Shown: positions 22,861 to 38,200 of the stretch, in pieces
Numbering within the stretch: position 1 is the first letter of the stretch
Layout: the number at the start of each line of letters is the position of its first letter
Origin: Rhododendron vialii
Lineage: Eukaryota > Streptophyta > Magnoliopsida > Ericales > Ericaceae
NCBI RefSeq assembly: GCF_030253575.1
Contig: NC_080559.1
Location: 34,901,501-34,965,500 of the forward strand
Direction: 5' to 3'
Length of the DNA stretch: 64,000 nt
The notes under the pieces: model-generated
The model's database searches: none
Told to the model about the DNA's origin: nothing
The model's input: the letters and a program-made list of their open reading frames with translations, nothing else
Position numbers and translations under genes: made by a program

Positions 22861-23200
22861 CATTAGAATTGTTGAAGGCCTTTGACAAGGGATTGAGTTT
22901 GCCTGTAATCTTTTACAGAGCATGACATGGAAATGCGCCAATTTGACGATATCGTTCTGTTATAGCAAAGTGATAAGTATGTTGCAACCATAAGAAAAAC
23001 CCCAAAAAGTTCAATTCGAAACTAGATCCTGTAGTAGATACTACTCTATACTAGCTCTCTCACTCACAAACGCAAGTCTATAGTTTACATACTTTCACAA
23101 CAACTGAAAACAAAGCCTAGTTATTTACAAGCCCAGAAACAGAACCCTAAACAGACCACCCAAGCTGCTTATTTCCAAACACTAACCCCTCTCTCCGCAT

Positions 23201-25642
<2,442 letters not shown>

Positions 25643-25744
25643 TTGAAACCAACACTACTACTTGACCGGATTTTATTTTGCTTCTCTGCCTTTTCGCTGT
25701 AGAAGGGTACTGAGAGTTGTTTGCATGGATATGGATGGTGAAAA

Positions 25745-25782
25745 TATTTATACGGGGTGTAATGTAAAGGAAAATTCGTGAA
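25745..25782 (-). promoter_or_regulatory. TATA box and heat-shock element of HSP70 copy A
   Basis: On the plus strand, GAA-aa-TTC-gt-GAA at 25770-25782 is a perfect three-module heat-shock element (nGAAnnTTCnnGAAn). The minus-strand TATA box TATAAATA lies at 25745-25752, about 100 bp upstream of the ATG, with the element about 18 bp further upstream. This is the standard layout for HSF-driven heat-inducible genes. Confidence 0.8.
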
Positions 25783-26245
25783 TGATGGAGAAACGGTGGG
25801 GAGTGAGAGAGACTTGGTTTTTTGTTCAAGAGGCGGGAGTGTCGTAGTTACAAAGAAGCCCCTCGATAAGATGATATTTACGATGTGCGCGAAAAAACCC
25901 GCCAATTCTTTTCGACCGACCCTGCTCCACTCTGCCCATGGGTACGGGTTGACATTAGTTTTGTGAGTGTTTTTTTTTTCCCAGCAGTTCGGCTTGATTG
26001 CGGCGGGTTAAATTATGAATCCTACACGAAAACTAAATGAATCGGGTCGACTCGTTTACTAGCACTCCTACAAGCTCACACGGACAGTCCATGTAAGGTG
26101 GAGGGGTAGTAAGGGAATTTGGGGTTATAATTATGGCTGGTAGTCAGTCGATAGGTGAGCGGTGGTGGACTTGGGGAGGATTTTAGCGGTGGCCAAGGTG
26201 ACGAGGTGGCTGGGCGTGTTGGCTGGCATGTGGCAATTGTGCATG

Positions 26246-26345
26246 CTGACTCTCCAGCGATACGTCCATTGATTTCATACGTGGGAATCGTGGGATGGAG
26301 TTGAGGTATTTATCGGGATAATCTGGATTGGTAAATCTATATATA
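26246..26345. repeat. 100-bp repeat 'A', first copy
   Basis: The block CTGACTCTCCAGCGATACG to GATTGGTAAATC recurs at 28881-28977 and 62246-62345; the last 21 bp recur at 63980-64000. Read on the minus strand, a frame of about 30 codons is open in all three full copies (PDYPDKYLNS, RFPRMKSMDVSLESQ), but no protein family is evident. Confidence 0.85.
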
Positions 26346-26362
26346 TAAAAAAAAAAAAAAAG

Positions 26363-26575
26363 AGTCTTTTCCCCGATGGCAAATGGGCCACCATCGTCGT
26401 TTGCGGAATCGATAATGCATCCACTTTTCAACAACCATTGCTCAAGAAAACATGTTCATGTCAAGAAAGAAGACCGCACAACTATGTTTTTTTATTCCAT
26501 TGGATAAGAATACAATACCGTGTCTATAACAGAAGAACATTATACCCGTCTACCTTTGAAAAGTAGGGCTAGACG
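26363..26575 (-). pseudogene. Relic of the 3' end of the LRR receptor-like gene
   Basis: This segment matches 29106-29335, which is the 3' flank and last codons of the receptor-like protein gene. It keeps the terminal codons LLFK-GRRV and the TAA at 26540-26542 (LLFK-CRRV in the intact gene). The match ends near 26575. It is the footprint of a duplication whose other side starts the full gene at 29.3 kb. Confidence 0.75.
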
Positions 26576-28870
26576 ATTGTCAAAGACACACAATTGGGCG
26601 GTATGTGTGCAATCAAATCATATGCCATTAGGGAAGCAATTATCCAGAGGTCCACTCTTTTATTTGCTAAAGATCAAAACTAGGATTTAAAAGAAGTTCA
26701 ATCATTTAACCTGAGAAGTATAGACTTATCGTAAGATATTTATGTGGATCATGCAATCCTGATTATTCTTTCTTTTTCTGCACATTTTCTTAGCCTTCGA
26801 ATTTTTTATTAGATGTTTTACTAATTAAGTAACAATCTGGTATGTTTTCTCCTTGTACTGAATCTTTTTAATTTTAATCTGCCAAAGGCCCAAAAGTATC
26901 CATCCTTTTAAAGCTATTGTTTTCTATTGGCAATTGAGGGTCTTCTTAGTCCTCACTCCTCATTAAGGGGCTAACTGATATTTTCTCTGGAGGCCCTATG
27001 TGAAATCAAACTCCGTTCTTTATTTAGTAAGATCGTGCTTTCTTCATTCAAAAAGAAAAACCTTATATTGTATGGTTGTATGTTCACCGTAGCTCGTAAG
27101 GTCTACTCTCAGCTTCCATTTTATTTTTTACTTCATTTACTGTCTGGTTGGTTGCTCAAGATTTCTATTCGACATGCTGTCATGGCAGATGTTTGAACAA
27201 CAATGGTCCAAATTTATGATGGTTGTTATTTGCTTTAAAATAACTAATAATTCCATTATCCTAGATGGTTACTCTTGTCATGCTTGAGCTTTCTGTAACT
27301 GATGACTTCTCTATGTTTAGGTTGCAATGAAAACCTTAATTTATTATTCATCATGCTCTGAGGGAAGTTGACCCCACTTTTTCAAGAAGAGCTAATCCAT
27401 TATGGAAGAAGAAGAACCCATATGTGCACAATATGGCCCATTTCAAAGATGATTCCAATCCAAATGGTATGTTCCTTCTTCTCTTTATTTAATTTTTTTC
27501 CCTTCTTACAGTTATGCTATTATTAGTATCCACATTCGAACTTACAGAAAAGCAATTTGTTTGTTGATTACAATTGTTTTGTGCCATTTAGCATGGAATT
27601 ACTTTGCTTAGGTCCCCACATATGCCTTATTTTTAGAGGAGAGACTGGAATGTTTTCGTGTATTGAAGTATGATGTAGAGATCGACTGCTCTGTAAGGAA
27701 GCTTCTCTATACATTTGGCTGTTTTATTGTATTTAAATTATCTCTGGCAAAACATGTTGTGAATCTGTACTTAGTATTTTCACTGAACTATGTCACCTTT
27801 GCAATTTAAAAAACGTCAATATGTTTTAAAGGGTTGTGATTGTGTTGCAGCCAAAAAACTATGGCATGAACGCTCTCAGCATTACGTTTTGAAATTGTCA
27901 AATTTTTGTGGGTTGATACTTTCTTTTGATTCTAGCATTTTTTGATTGATAAAAGTACTAACAATACTTTTTGCAGTCTACTTGAGTTCATAATTCACTT
28001 GGCCGATTGTCATAAGATGTTCATCAAGCACTCCGACACCTTCGCATACACAAAATCTATAGCAATGAAAATCTGTCTTTAAGTTTTATCTTTGTTGCCT
28101 AATGCTTTTTCTTAGCCGATTCAGTGCTGTCTTTGCAATATATGCATGTGGGATGTAAATTGACCATGTTGTTAGGTGACTAAGTTGGGAGATCAAATGT
28201 TAATTAGTAGATGATTACAAGTGAAAATTGTGGTGCAAAGAAGTAAAGATTTGGACACTCCAGAATTGCTTGAGCATTTACCAGCTTAGCAGCAGCTTTT
28301 ATTTCGTGTTGTGCTACTTGCTTTTCTCTTAGTTTCATAATTGATCTTTCTCTTTTTCTTTCTTTCAGGAAAGTATCTTGCATTGGCAGAGGATTGATGG
28401 GTTATCTTGGAAATAAGGTATATAGCTTTTTGATTGGTTTTTGCTTTAAGCTGTAAAATAATGTTTCAAAATAGGAAGCTAAGGAAATGAAGGAATTCAT
28501 GGTTTGTTTTGCAGGGATTCGTTTCAGTCAGCATGTTGTTACATGAAACGAGCTTTTGTTTTGTGTGTAGTTAGCTTCTTCCATTAGCTTCAAAACTCTA
28601 ATTTTGATCCTAGCCCTTTGCAATTGTATAGATAAACCTGAAGCCAAAGCCGTGTAGTTAGTCATAAATAGCAGCGCCTTAGCAACTTATGATCAAACCC
28701 TTGATCAAACTTATGCGTACAATTTTTGCTACGCTCATCCATATTTATAATTTTAGAAACAATTAAAATCGATCTCCACAACGGACATTACAGATGTGTC
28801 TTTGCAAGTCGCAATGCACCTAGTTCAACTGGAAGGAAGAAGAAGAAGTGTTGTTGACCTCTCTCACCAC
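26576..28870 (+). pseudogene. Unidentified multi-exon gene fragment
   Basis: Exon-like segments with splice-like borders and matching phases are seen on the plus strand: a, about 27363-27466 (EVDPTFSRRANPLWKKKNPY, FKDDSNPN), donor G|GTATG; b, 27851-27911 (KKLWHERSQHYVLKLSNFCG), after TTGCAG; c, 27977 to about 28079 (LLEFIIHLADCHKMFIKHSD), after TTGCAG. Joining a-b-c keeps one frame. Further candidates are d, 28369-28417 (after TCTTTCAG), and e, from 28515 (after TTTTGCAG). I do not recognise the protein. No start codon is visible and exon c runs into TAA, so this is probably a captured or translocated fragment. It lies exactly between two direct repeats (26246-26575 and 28881-29335). Confidence 0.5.
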
Positions 28871-28880
28871 TTTTTTCAAG

Positions 28881-28977
28881 CTGACTCTCCAGCGATACGT
28901 CCATTGATTTCATACGTGGGAATCGTGGGATGGAGTTGAGGTATTTATCTGGATAATCTGGATAGGTAAATCTATCT
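28881..28977. repeat. 100-bp repeat 'A', second copy
   Basis: This copy matches 26246-26345 with a few substitutions (TCTGGATAATCTGGATAGG instead of TCGGGATAATCTGGATTGG). It is followed by about 125 bp absent from the first copy, and then by the segment matched by the relic at 26363. Confidence 0.85.
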
Positions 28978-29296
28978 ATACCTATAATAAAACCGGGAAT
29001 GCATTTTTCCATATTCGTTTAATTGCAGAATCCAAAACGAACATTCATACCTTTAAATCTTTTTCCGATGGCATTGTCGATAAAAAGAAAAAGAAAAAGA
29101 AAAAAAGTCTTTTCCGCGATGGCAAATGGGCCACCATCGTCGTTTGCGGAATCGATAATGCATCCACTTTTCAACAGCCATTGCTCAAGAAAACATGTTC
29201 ATGTCAAGAAAGAAGACCGCACAACTAGGTTGTTTTATTCCATTAGACAAGAATACAATACCGTGGCTATAACAAAATAATAGCAACTAGGTTGTT

Positions 29297-32200
29297 TTAT
29301 ACGCGTCTACATTTGAAAAGTAGGGTAAAACTGTCTATAACAAAATAATAGCAAGAAAACAGACAAACTTCAATGAGGTAAAACCAACCCTGCCGCCAAT
29401 AAGGATTTATGAACAGAATGGCGGCAAACGATAGCAAAATGATGATATAAGAGACTGAAAAGCTCACATAGAAAGCCTCCGTATCTAGGAAACCATCATC
29501 TTCTCCTTGTCCGTCCAAGTCTTTTTGCCTTGTTGGCGTTGGCACGTTTTGGGTGCAACTTTTCGGCAAGGGAGGCCCGCAAAGAAGGGGATTTCCCTCA
29601 TAGCTACTTGACTCAAAAGTTGCAAATTGAGCTTTCTGGTCTGGTGTTGTACCCGATAAGTCGTTGTGTGCCACACTGAAGACTGCCAAAGATGCCAGTT
29701 CAATCAGTTGAGGAGGGATTCCTCCGCTCAAGCCGTTGTACGATAGATCCAAACTTTCTATTTGCTTTAGGCCCGAGAACGTAGCAGGGATTGATCCACT
29801 AATATTATTATGGGACAAGTTTAGTGTACGGATCTCGCTCAAGTTTCCGATTCCAGGTGGGATTTCCCCAGTCAAGAGGTTGCAAGACAGATCAACTCCT
29901 GACATGTAATCAAGAATATTTCCTTTGTATGAATAAGATCCATGCTTTGTCGTGAACACCGTTTGTTGCTGGACATGCTGGACATACACAAGATTAATTT
30001 CGAATTCATGCGCTCCCAATAAATTCGACCCCTTCACAAAGTTCCATGGCGAATAGTCAACAGCATGTCTAAATGTAGGTGTTAAATAAGATTTCTCATA
30101 GGAGCTGTCAGAAGATATGTCATGCAGACAAGTAGGTATTCGACCAGAAAAGGTATTTTGAGAAAGATCCAATATGCTTAACTTTGTCAAGTGGCATATC
30201 TGGACGGGAATTTCTCCTTCAAAATGATTAGACTTCAACAAAAGAATGCTCAATACAGAAAGGCTTCCAATCCAACAAGGAATTTTGCCACTTAGGATGT
30301 TATTGCTGAGATCTAATGACACCAAAGAAGAGCTGTTGTAAAATGCACGGCTCAATGATCCTCTCAAACTGTTTCGATTCAGGTGGACGTGTTTTATTCT
30401 TGCTGGGTTGAAGCAAGTTGGTATAGTACCGGAAATGTTGTTTTCTGAAAGGTCTAAAAACTCAAGAATATCAAGTTTGCAGAATTCCACTGGAATGGGT
30501 CCTTCAAAATGATTTGAGAACATAACCACATGCGTCAAACCTGACATGTTACCCATCAATCTTGGAAGCCTTCCTGAGAATTGGTTGTTGCTGATGTCCA
30601 TTGAATCCAAATAAGAGAGAGTACACAAGCTATTTGGAAGTTCGCCCACAAAGAGATTGTTGTCCAGAAATAACCATAACAACTCCGTTAAATTGGAAAT
30701 TGAAGGCCATATGTGGCCAGTCAAATTATTGTTTGATAGCTGGAGCAACAATAAGGAGGAGCAACCCATTGGCAATTGCTCTGGTATCTGTCCAGACAAA
30801 TTATTGTTAGACAAGTCCAAAAACATCAGAGAGTCCAGATCACCAAAAGAAGTAGGAATGGCGCGCTCAAATTGATTTGTAGACATGTTTACATCCGACA
30901 AATTGGGAAAGATGAAACTTATGTTTCTTGGAAGTTGGCCCTCAAAATGATTGTCAGAAAGATCAATTGAGCGGAGATGGGGATTGGGACGAGATGGTAA
31001 GAGGAAATGCCCAATGAGAGAGCTGTTTCTTAGCCTATAAACTTCCAATCTTGTATTGTTTTCTAACAACCAAGCTGGGAATGTTCCCGCCAGCCGGTGG
31101 TGTGAAAGATCAACCATTCTCAGGTCGTACTGGTAATAAAGAAACTGTGGAACCTGCATACCAAGCTTGTTTGAACTACAACTTGACAAACTGAAAACCT
31201 GAAGTTGGAACCTAGGAATTGATCTTTGAAACTCGATTTGGTCGCTGAGTCTGTTGTTGTCACCTATAAGTACCTTAAGCTTTGACTGGTTATAAAATGA
31301 AACAAGTGAAATTGGGATCTCGAGATGGTTATGTGAAATGAAAAGGTACTCCAGTGCTGCAAGATTGATAAGGGGAGACGAGGTGAGATTTCCATGCAAC
31401 TGATTATAAGAGAGGTCCAACAACCGGATTGACGTCAAGTTTCCTACACATGAGGGAAGGCTGCCCTTTAAATCATTCTCACTAAGGTCCAATTCCTGGA
31501 GGTAATTTAGTTCACACCAACCTGTGAAATAAAAGAAGTGATGTTGAGAAATCAGTTAATTTAAGCCAGATGCACACGGTATAAGTCTTAACCAAAGGAA
31601 AACGATAGAAAGTGCGAATACCTCGGTCAGGTAGGCTTGCATTATGCACGGCACTTCTAAGTGACAAAACCCTTAGGGAAGACATCACTCCAACGTTATA
31701 AAGGAAGCTGCTGTCAATGGATGAATAATCCAAATACAAGTACTCAGATACATAATGCGCACAACCGAAGTATATTCAGATACATTCATTTTGCAAATAA
31801 AAACCGTGGAGAGGGGAATATATTCTAGTACCTTAAGGGTTTTAATTGTATTAACTATAAAATAATCAGGAGAGGCCGGTGCAATTCACCCAAATAGAAA
31901 TGAATTTACGCACTCTTTTGGTTCTTTCTAAGCTCATTTTATTGTTCAATTTAAGGTCAGAATTTGATTTTTACCTCCCCGGTGCAGTGATCCACTCATA
32001 TTGTTGCTCCTTAGGTTTATAGTCTTGAGTGATGAAAGCACACCAAGGGATGGTAAAATGCTGCTATTGAACAAATTGAATTCCAAATCAAGTACCTTGA
32101 TCTTTCCCAACACATATTCTCTTTGAAAACCTGCAAAAAATAAATTTCCATTTTAAGTCACTGTTCTGTCAACAAACTAAAACTCCAAACTTGTAACGAC

Positions 32201-35200
32201 CCATGCCAGTTGACTTGTTTTACCTTTCACCTAACCACGTGGCTCCAAAGGTTAACCTCAAGTTATACAGTAAATGGTAGGATTCTTTTATATTTCTAAA
32301 GGTGACCCTCACTATGTAGATCAGAGTTGTGCTCTGATACCACCTATAACAACTCGTTCCAGCTGATCTGCTTTACTTTTCGCCTAACCATGTTACTCAA
32401 AATGTTAATCTCAAGTTATATACTAGCTGGTTGGATTCCTTTATTTTCCATTTAACATTTCCCAACACAGCCGACGTGGGACTCTTTTTTCCAAAGGTGG
32501 GTTCTCACAAAATCATTATGGAATGCAACTCCCCCAGCATTTTTTTTACAAGGTAGATGAAGGGGAAAAGCTTGATAAACCAGCTCTATTTTGGAAGCTA
32601 TGTGTTTTCTAATTTGTGGGCACACGCTCCGAAAATTCCATTTTTCGTGCATAAAATCGGTGCGCCCTTCTTGGGAAGCGCAGCAAAACGCTTACAATTC
32701 GGAGTCGCCACTCGGGTTTTGCGGTATGCACCCAAGGAACCGAACTTGAAACATTTTGCTACGCTGTTTGATTTGAAAATGGCTTGTAGACTGGACTGTC
32801 GTCACCTTCGATATCTGAGGTTTGGGAGCCAGGTTACGAGAGGGGAAGGGTTTTATGGCACCCCTCTCGCCCAATCCAGAGATCGGTCTCTAATTGGGAC
32901 ATTTTGTAAAACGTTTGTGCTTTTCTCTCATTAATTATTTTTTAGCCAATTAGGGCGGAGGAACAGTTAAAGGGGATTAAATCCATAACAAGTTGCATTT
33001 ACATGGCAAAAATGTGATGGATGATTTAAAACAAATGATAATAGATTGAGAACAAGCACCTATCAGCGTTTTAAACAAACTAGAGCATGCTATCCCAGAA
33101 TGACGCACGCAGGAGAAAACCTGTATGCATTGGCTAGGCCACTGCATACAGAGGTAACCTGCGTACTTCGCCATAGGACTGGCGTGCGCCGGTAGATCTA
33201 AGTTCACAGCTCCTACTCTCAACCCCCTAGGCTCTGGAAAGGACCAGTGCACACCCAGAACAAACCACGAAGTCAATATAACATAATAAATACAGTTGCA
33301 AGTAGCAGAGATGGTTTTAGAGCCATAAAATGAACAGAACACCCCATAAACAGTGTGGGGGACATAAACAGAGGCCAAGGCTTAACTGCCATGCAAGGGC
33401 CACCCACTGAACCCTGGTCTAACTGTCGTACGCTAGTCATAAAAGACCGTACGCTAGTTACATCATTGGTCCAATGCTTGGCTTTGCATCATCTGAGTCC
33501 TGGAACATGACCAAAAGGATTCCAGAGGCCCTCTAAAACAGAAATGACAAATAAACAACTACACAGTTCTAAAATACAGAAAGCAGTAAACTGGTTCTTA
33601 GCATGCATAAAGGTGATAAGATAAGAGATAAAGCAAGAAAATGATGATCGGTGATCCCCACGCCAGTGGTGCACATACAGCCATGACTGGCGTACGTCTT
33701 AATGATACTGGCGTGCTCCACGTGTCATCTGGCACGATCTTTGGATCTTGCTAGCTTTAGGGCCATGACTAGTATTGATTACTAGCCTTAACCCTGCCAG
33801 CACCCCTCAGCGGTCAGAACAGGAACTTTCACAAAGGTGGTATACCTTTGCTTTTGAGGTTGATGGAATGTTTTGAGCTTGAGTTTGAGGTTTGATGGAT
33901 GGAAGATGTGTGAGAATGCAATGATATGGAGAAAAGGGTTATTTGCTTACTATTTTAAGTGATGAATGAAGAGGAAGCAAGGAAACAAGGGAAAGAAGAG
34001 AGAGAGACTTGAACTCTTAATGGGTGGTTAATACTTATGAACCCCTTGCATATAAATGCAAGGGGGTTATTTATAGGCCAAGGTGACTGAAGATGGGGCT
34101 GTAATCAGTTGGGTTAGGGGCTAGTTAGGTTAAGGAGGGAGCCTCCCATACATAAAATGCATGGGACTAGGTGATGAAAGATGTAGGAGAGAGAGGGGAA
34201 CAACCCTGCATGATTACAATCATTAGGAAACTATAGATTACATCAGGGTGGCCACAAAAGTCTTGAGCACGTGGTTGAATAGTGACATTTGACTGACTTT
34301 GAATGGCGTACGCCAACATTGTACCCGCGTGCGCCGGTGGTAACTAAGTCAACGGTCGATGACTGACACGTGGCTGTTTACTAGCGCACACCAACACAGT
34401 ACTGGCGTAAGCAAGTATGGTTTTGCTGAGGCCATTTGGTTCTGGCTTGAAGGATTTGGACAAGGCTTGACAAAGATTTGAATGAGGTTCAGGACACTCA
34501 AAGCTCAAACACACCAATAACCTCGAAATGTTCTTGACCATGATCATCATTGGGGAATCAAAGACCGTAAGTAAACCAATCTGGGTAGTTCAGAATAGGG
34601 TGTCTACATAATTATAAGTTTGAAGCATACTTTTATACATCTGAACAACATTGAATATACGTAGTATTTACTAAAAGATAAGGCAACGGAAAAAAGGAAC
34701 CAGTGGAGAAACGAGCTTTCACTGCAGAAAATATTAGTATTACTTCTCTTTGGTTTGCCATGTAATTTGTCACCCATTGCTTTTGGTTAATGAGCTTTTC
34801 ACTACAAGACAAGAAAAAGGGCTTTTCCCCGCACTAAATTCCCCGCATTTATCAAAAACTCCGGTAATAATACTAAATACACATGGGGCGGTACTATATC
34901 TGTATCTCTATCAGTGGATAAGAATCAAGTAACACTCTCTCCCCCTAGGAAAAAACCCTTTCTCTTCCTCCGCTTATCACCAGTTAGGTTTGTGTTGGGG
35001 AGTTTTGAGGCCGCCGCCTCCTCCCTCCACCTCCCCCCTCCACTTGCTAGCCGGCCCCTCCTCCATTATTGCTCAGTCCCTTTTTCCCCATTCAATTCCA
35101 CTCTCTCACGACTTCCCCAATTGTTACCCCAAACCCCCAAACCAAACTTTCATTCTCTCGCCCTAGATCTGTTAGATCTCGCCCCTCTCTCTCTATTGTT

Positions 35201-38200
35201 GGGAAAATGTTGCTGCAAATTATGAACTGTTGGTGAAATCTCCATAAACACTGAAATACGCTTCAAGTCATGTCTATGTCGCTTTCCTAAAGACAGTATT
35301 TGCCCCCACCAAATGGTATGCAAAGGGTTATAACAAATCTGCTTTCAAGATAAATCGAAGTCCGAACTCGAAGTTCTTCCCGTTTGTGTTTGCACTAACG
35401 AAAACAGATAGAATATCTGCTAGAGGAATATAAAAGAACCAAGAACCGATATTCTATTTCTGCAAAATATCAAAATACCGGTATGCCTAAAATTCTAGGA
35501 AGAGAGTGTGTAGAGAGAGAGCAATCCAATATGAAATTTTTGGTGTGTCAAATGACTTTACAAATGAGCCTATTTATAGACTTATAGGCACCCTTTTATG
35601 ATGAAAGGTTGTGTCTTTAGAAGAAACACACACTACGAAGGGTCGTGTCTTTTAAAGACACTAATTAGGAAAAGTCATGTCTATTGAAAACAATTAGTTA
35701 AAATGACACATGCCTCTTAAAAGGCACCCTTTCATGAAAATATTAGAAGGGTCATACTTCTTGTAGGCACCCCATGTTTCGCATATTTTCCTAATAATCA
35801 CATCCCTTTCTAATAAACACATCCCAACACGGGTAGTCGTGGTGTTCACAGAAAACGCCGGAAAGACTTTTTCCAGCGTTTATTTCACTTTTGGAAACGC
35901 CGGGAAAGCCGTGATTTCTTGTAGTGTTTTATATCTACCGATGCAATGATGACAAATTACGTAAATGGATGTGATTTGAATCTTGCTTCAAGTTCTACCA
36001 CAATTAATCATTAATCATGCGGGTTTCAAGACGCCATATAAATCTAAAAGACAATCAAAAGAAAAATAAGCAAAGGACTAAAAGTTCAAGATGCACAACT
36101 CGGACCTTGACACGGCTCCAATTCGGAATGGGAGATATCCATTTATCAATTACCTTGTAATATTCAAGTGATTTTGTTATCATACCTGAATGAGTGACGA
36201 AACTATCAAGCTCATTATTGCTGATATCCAACTTCTCCAAGTTTTTCAAATGTTTGAGATCTGCTCTCAAATCAAGAAAATGGAAGTATTAGATGGAAAC
36301 AAACGAAGCATCATGTGGGCACGCTACCCGGAAATTTTATTTGTAAAATCGGGTGCGGCCCCTTTTGTTGGAAAAGGGTGGCGAAACGCCTCGATTCAGA
36401 GTCGCCACTCGGGTTTTAGCGGTGAAAGCACCCAAGGAACCGAACTCGAGAACGTTTGCCACGTTTGTTTGATTTTGAAAAGGCGTAGACCGGTCCGTCG
36501 TCACCTTCGATATCTGAGGTTCAGGAGCCACGTTACGAGAGGGGAAGGGTTTTATGGCACCCCTCTCGCCCAATTCGGAGATCGGTCTCTACTCATGCAT
36601 TTTGTAAAACATTTGCATTTTTCTCTCATTTGATCATCTTTTAGCCAGTTAGGGCGGGGGAACAGTTAATGGGGATTAAAACTGTGACACGTTGCAGTTA
36701 TGTGACAAAATGTTTATGGATGATTTGATTGCTATGCTAAACATAGATTGAGGACAAGCACTGAACAAACTGGACAAATTGCAGTACGCTGCCCCGCAGG
36801 GGCGTGAGTAAGTTCTATCAGCATGCACTGGTCAAGCCACTGCATGTTGGTTGGACCTGCGCACGCCACAGTAAAACTGGCGTACTCCACTTATCTGGTT
36901 TCACAGTCTTTGTTTGCAACCCTCTGGGCTCTGGAAAAGGACCAGCACACACCCAGGACAAACCATGCAGTTAAATAAAGCGGAATATATACTTACAGAC
37001 AGATGAGATGGCTTGAAGTCACAAAAATAGACAAGAAACCCCCCTAAACAGAGTGGGGACATAAAAAGGCCAAGTTTAAGCTAAAATGCAAGGGCCAGCC
37101 ACTGGATCCTGGGACAACTGCCGTACGCCAGTTGTAGACAACCGTGCGCCAGTTTAACCCTGATCCAATGCTTGGCTTTGCATCATCTGGGTTCTGGAAC
37201 ACGACCAGAAGGATCCCAGAGGCCCTCTAAACAGACAAGGAATAAGCAATAACTACTACATCTAAACAGTTCTAAACATACAGAAAACAGTAAACTGGTT
37301 ATTTAGCATGCAAGGGTGGTTGACAGAAAGATAAAACAAAAGGAATGACGATCCATGATCCCCACGCCAGTTGTGCTCGTACTGCCCTGACTGGCGTACG
37401 GCATGTAGAAACTGGCGTGCGCCAAGTATTGTCGCATACGATTGTTGTGTTTTTACCAGTTCAAGGCCAGGACTAGTATTGTTTACCAGCCTGGGCCTTT
37501 CTGGTTCCCCTCAGGGGCCGAAAACAGAAAGGAATGCAAAGGTGGTATACCTTTTGGGTGTTGAAGTTTGAAGGTGGTTTAGAGCCTAGAGGTTGAAGAT
37601 GGATGTTGTATGGTGATTGGATATCAGTGGAGGTATATGGAAGTGGGCTTCTTTCCTTTCTCTTTCAATGGAAGAAGAAGAAAAAGCAAGAAGAGAGGAG
37701 AGGGGAGCTTTTGCTTCTTGATGATGCTAACCCCTTTGTGAACTTGATAACCTTTTGCAAGAGTGTGAGAGGGGAGTATATATAGAGGAGAGAGGGGTGT
37801 AACCAGCCAAGTAATGGCTGGTTGGATTGGTTGGTTTTTGGAGGGAAAGCTTGAGAGGGAAGGAAGGGTGATGGGGTAAATGTAGGAGAGTGGGGGAACA
37901 TCCCTGGCCGAATGCAATCATCAGGGAGCTGTAGCCCACGTCAGGGTGGCATAAAAGTCCCGCCCAAGTGGCTGAATAAAGTTGATTTGACTGGGCTAGA
38001 CTGGCGTGCGCCAGATATGGATCGGCGTGCGCCAGTAAAAGCTGGGCCAATGGTCGATGATCAACACGTGGCAGCTAACTGGCGTACGTCGCCAATGTAC
38101 TAGCGTAAGCCAGTTGGGTTTTGCTGGGGCTGTTTGGCTCTGGTTTAAAGGGTTTGAAGTGGGTTCGAAAAAGGTTTGGGACGCTTAGAGCTCAAACACC

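Noticed and set aside
32557..32934. 125-codon frame and a related one at 36190-36633
   Set aside because: Both lie in solo LTRs of one family; LTRs are non-coding and the shared words are LTR sequence.
34914..35225. Pro/Leu/Ser-rich frame of 103 codons
   Set aside because: It is a CT-rich block inside a CACTA element without a recognisable domain; kept only as a possible captured leader.
37603..38103. Several overlapping frames on both strands
   Set aside because: Inside solo LTR 2; simple-sequence content.
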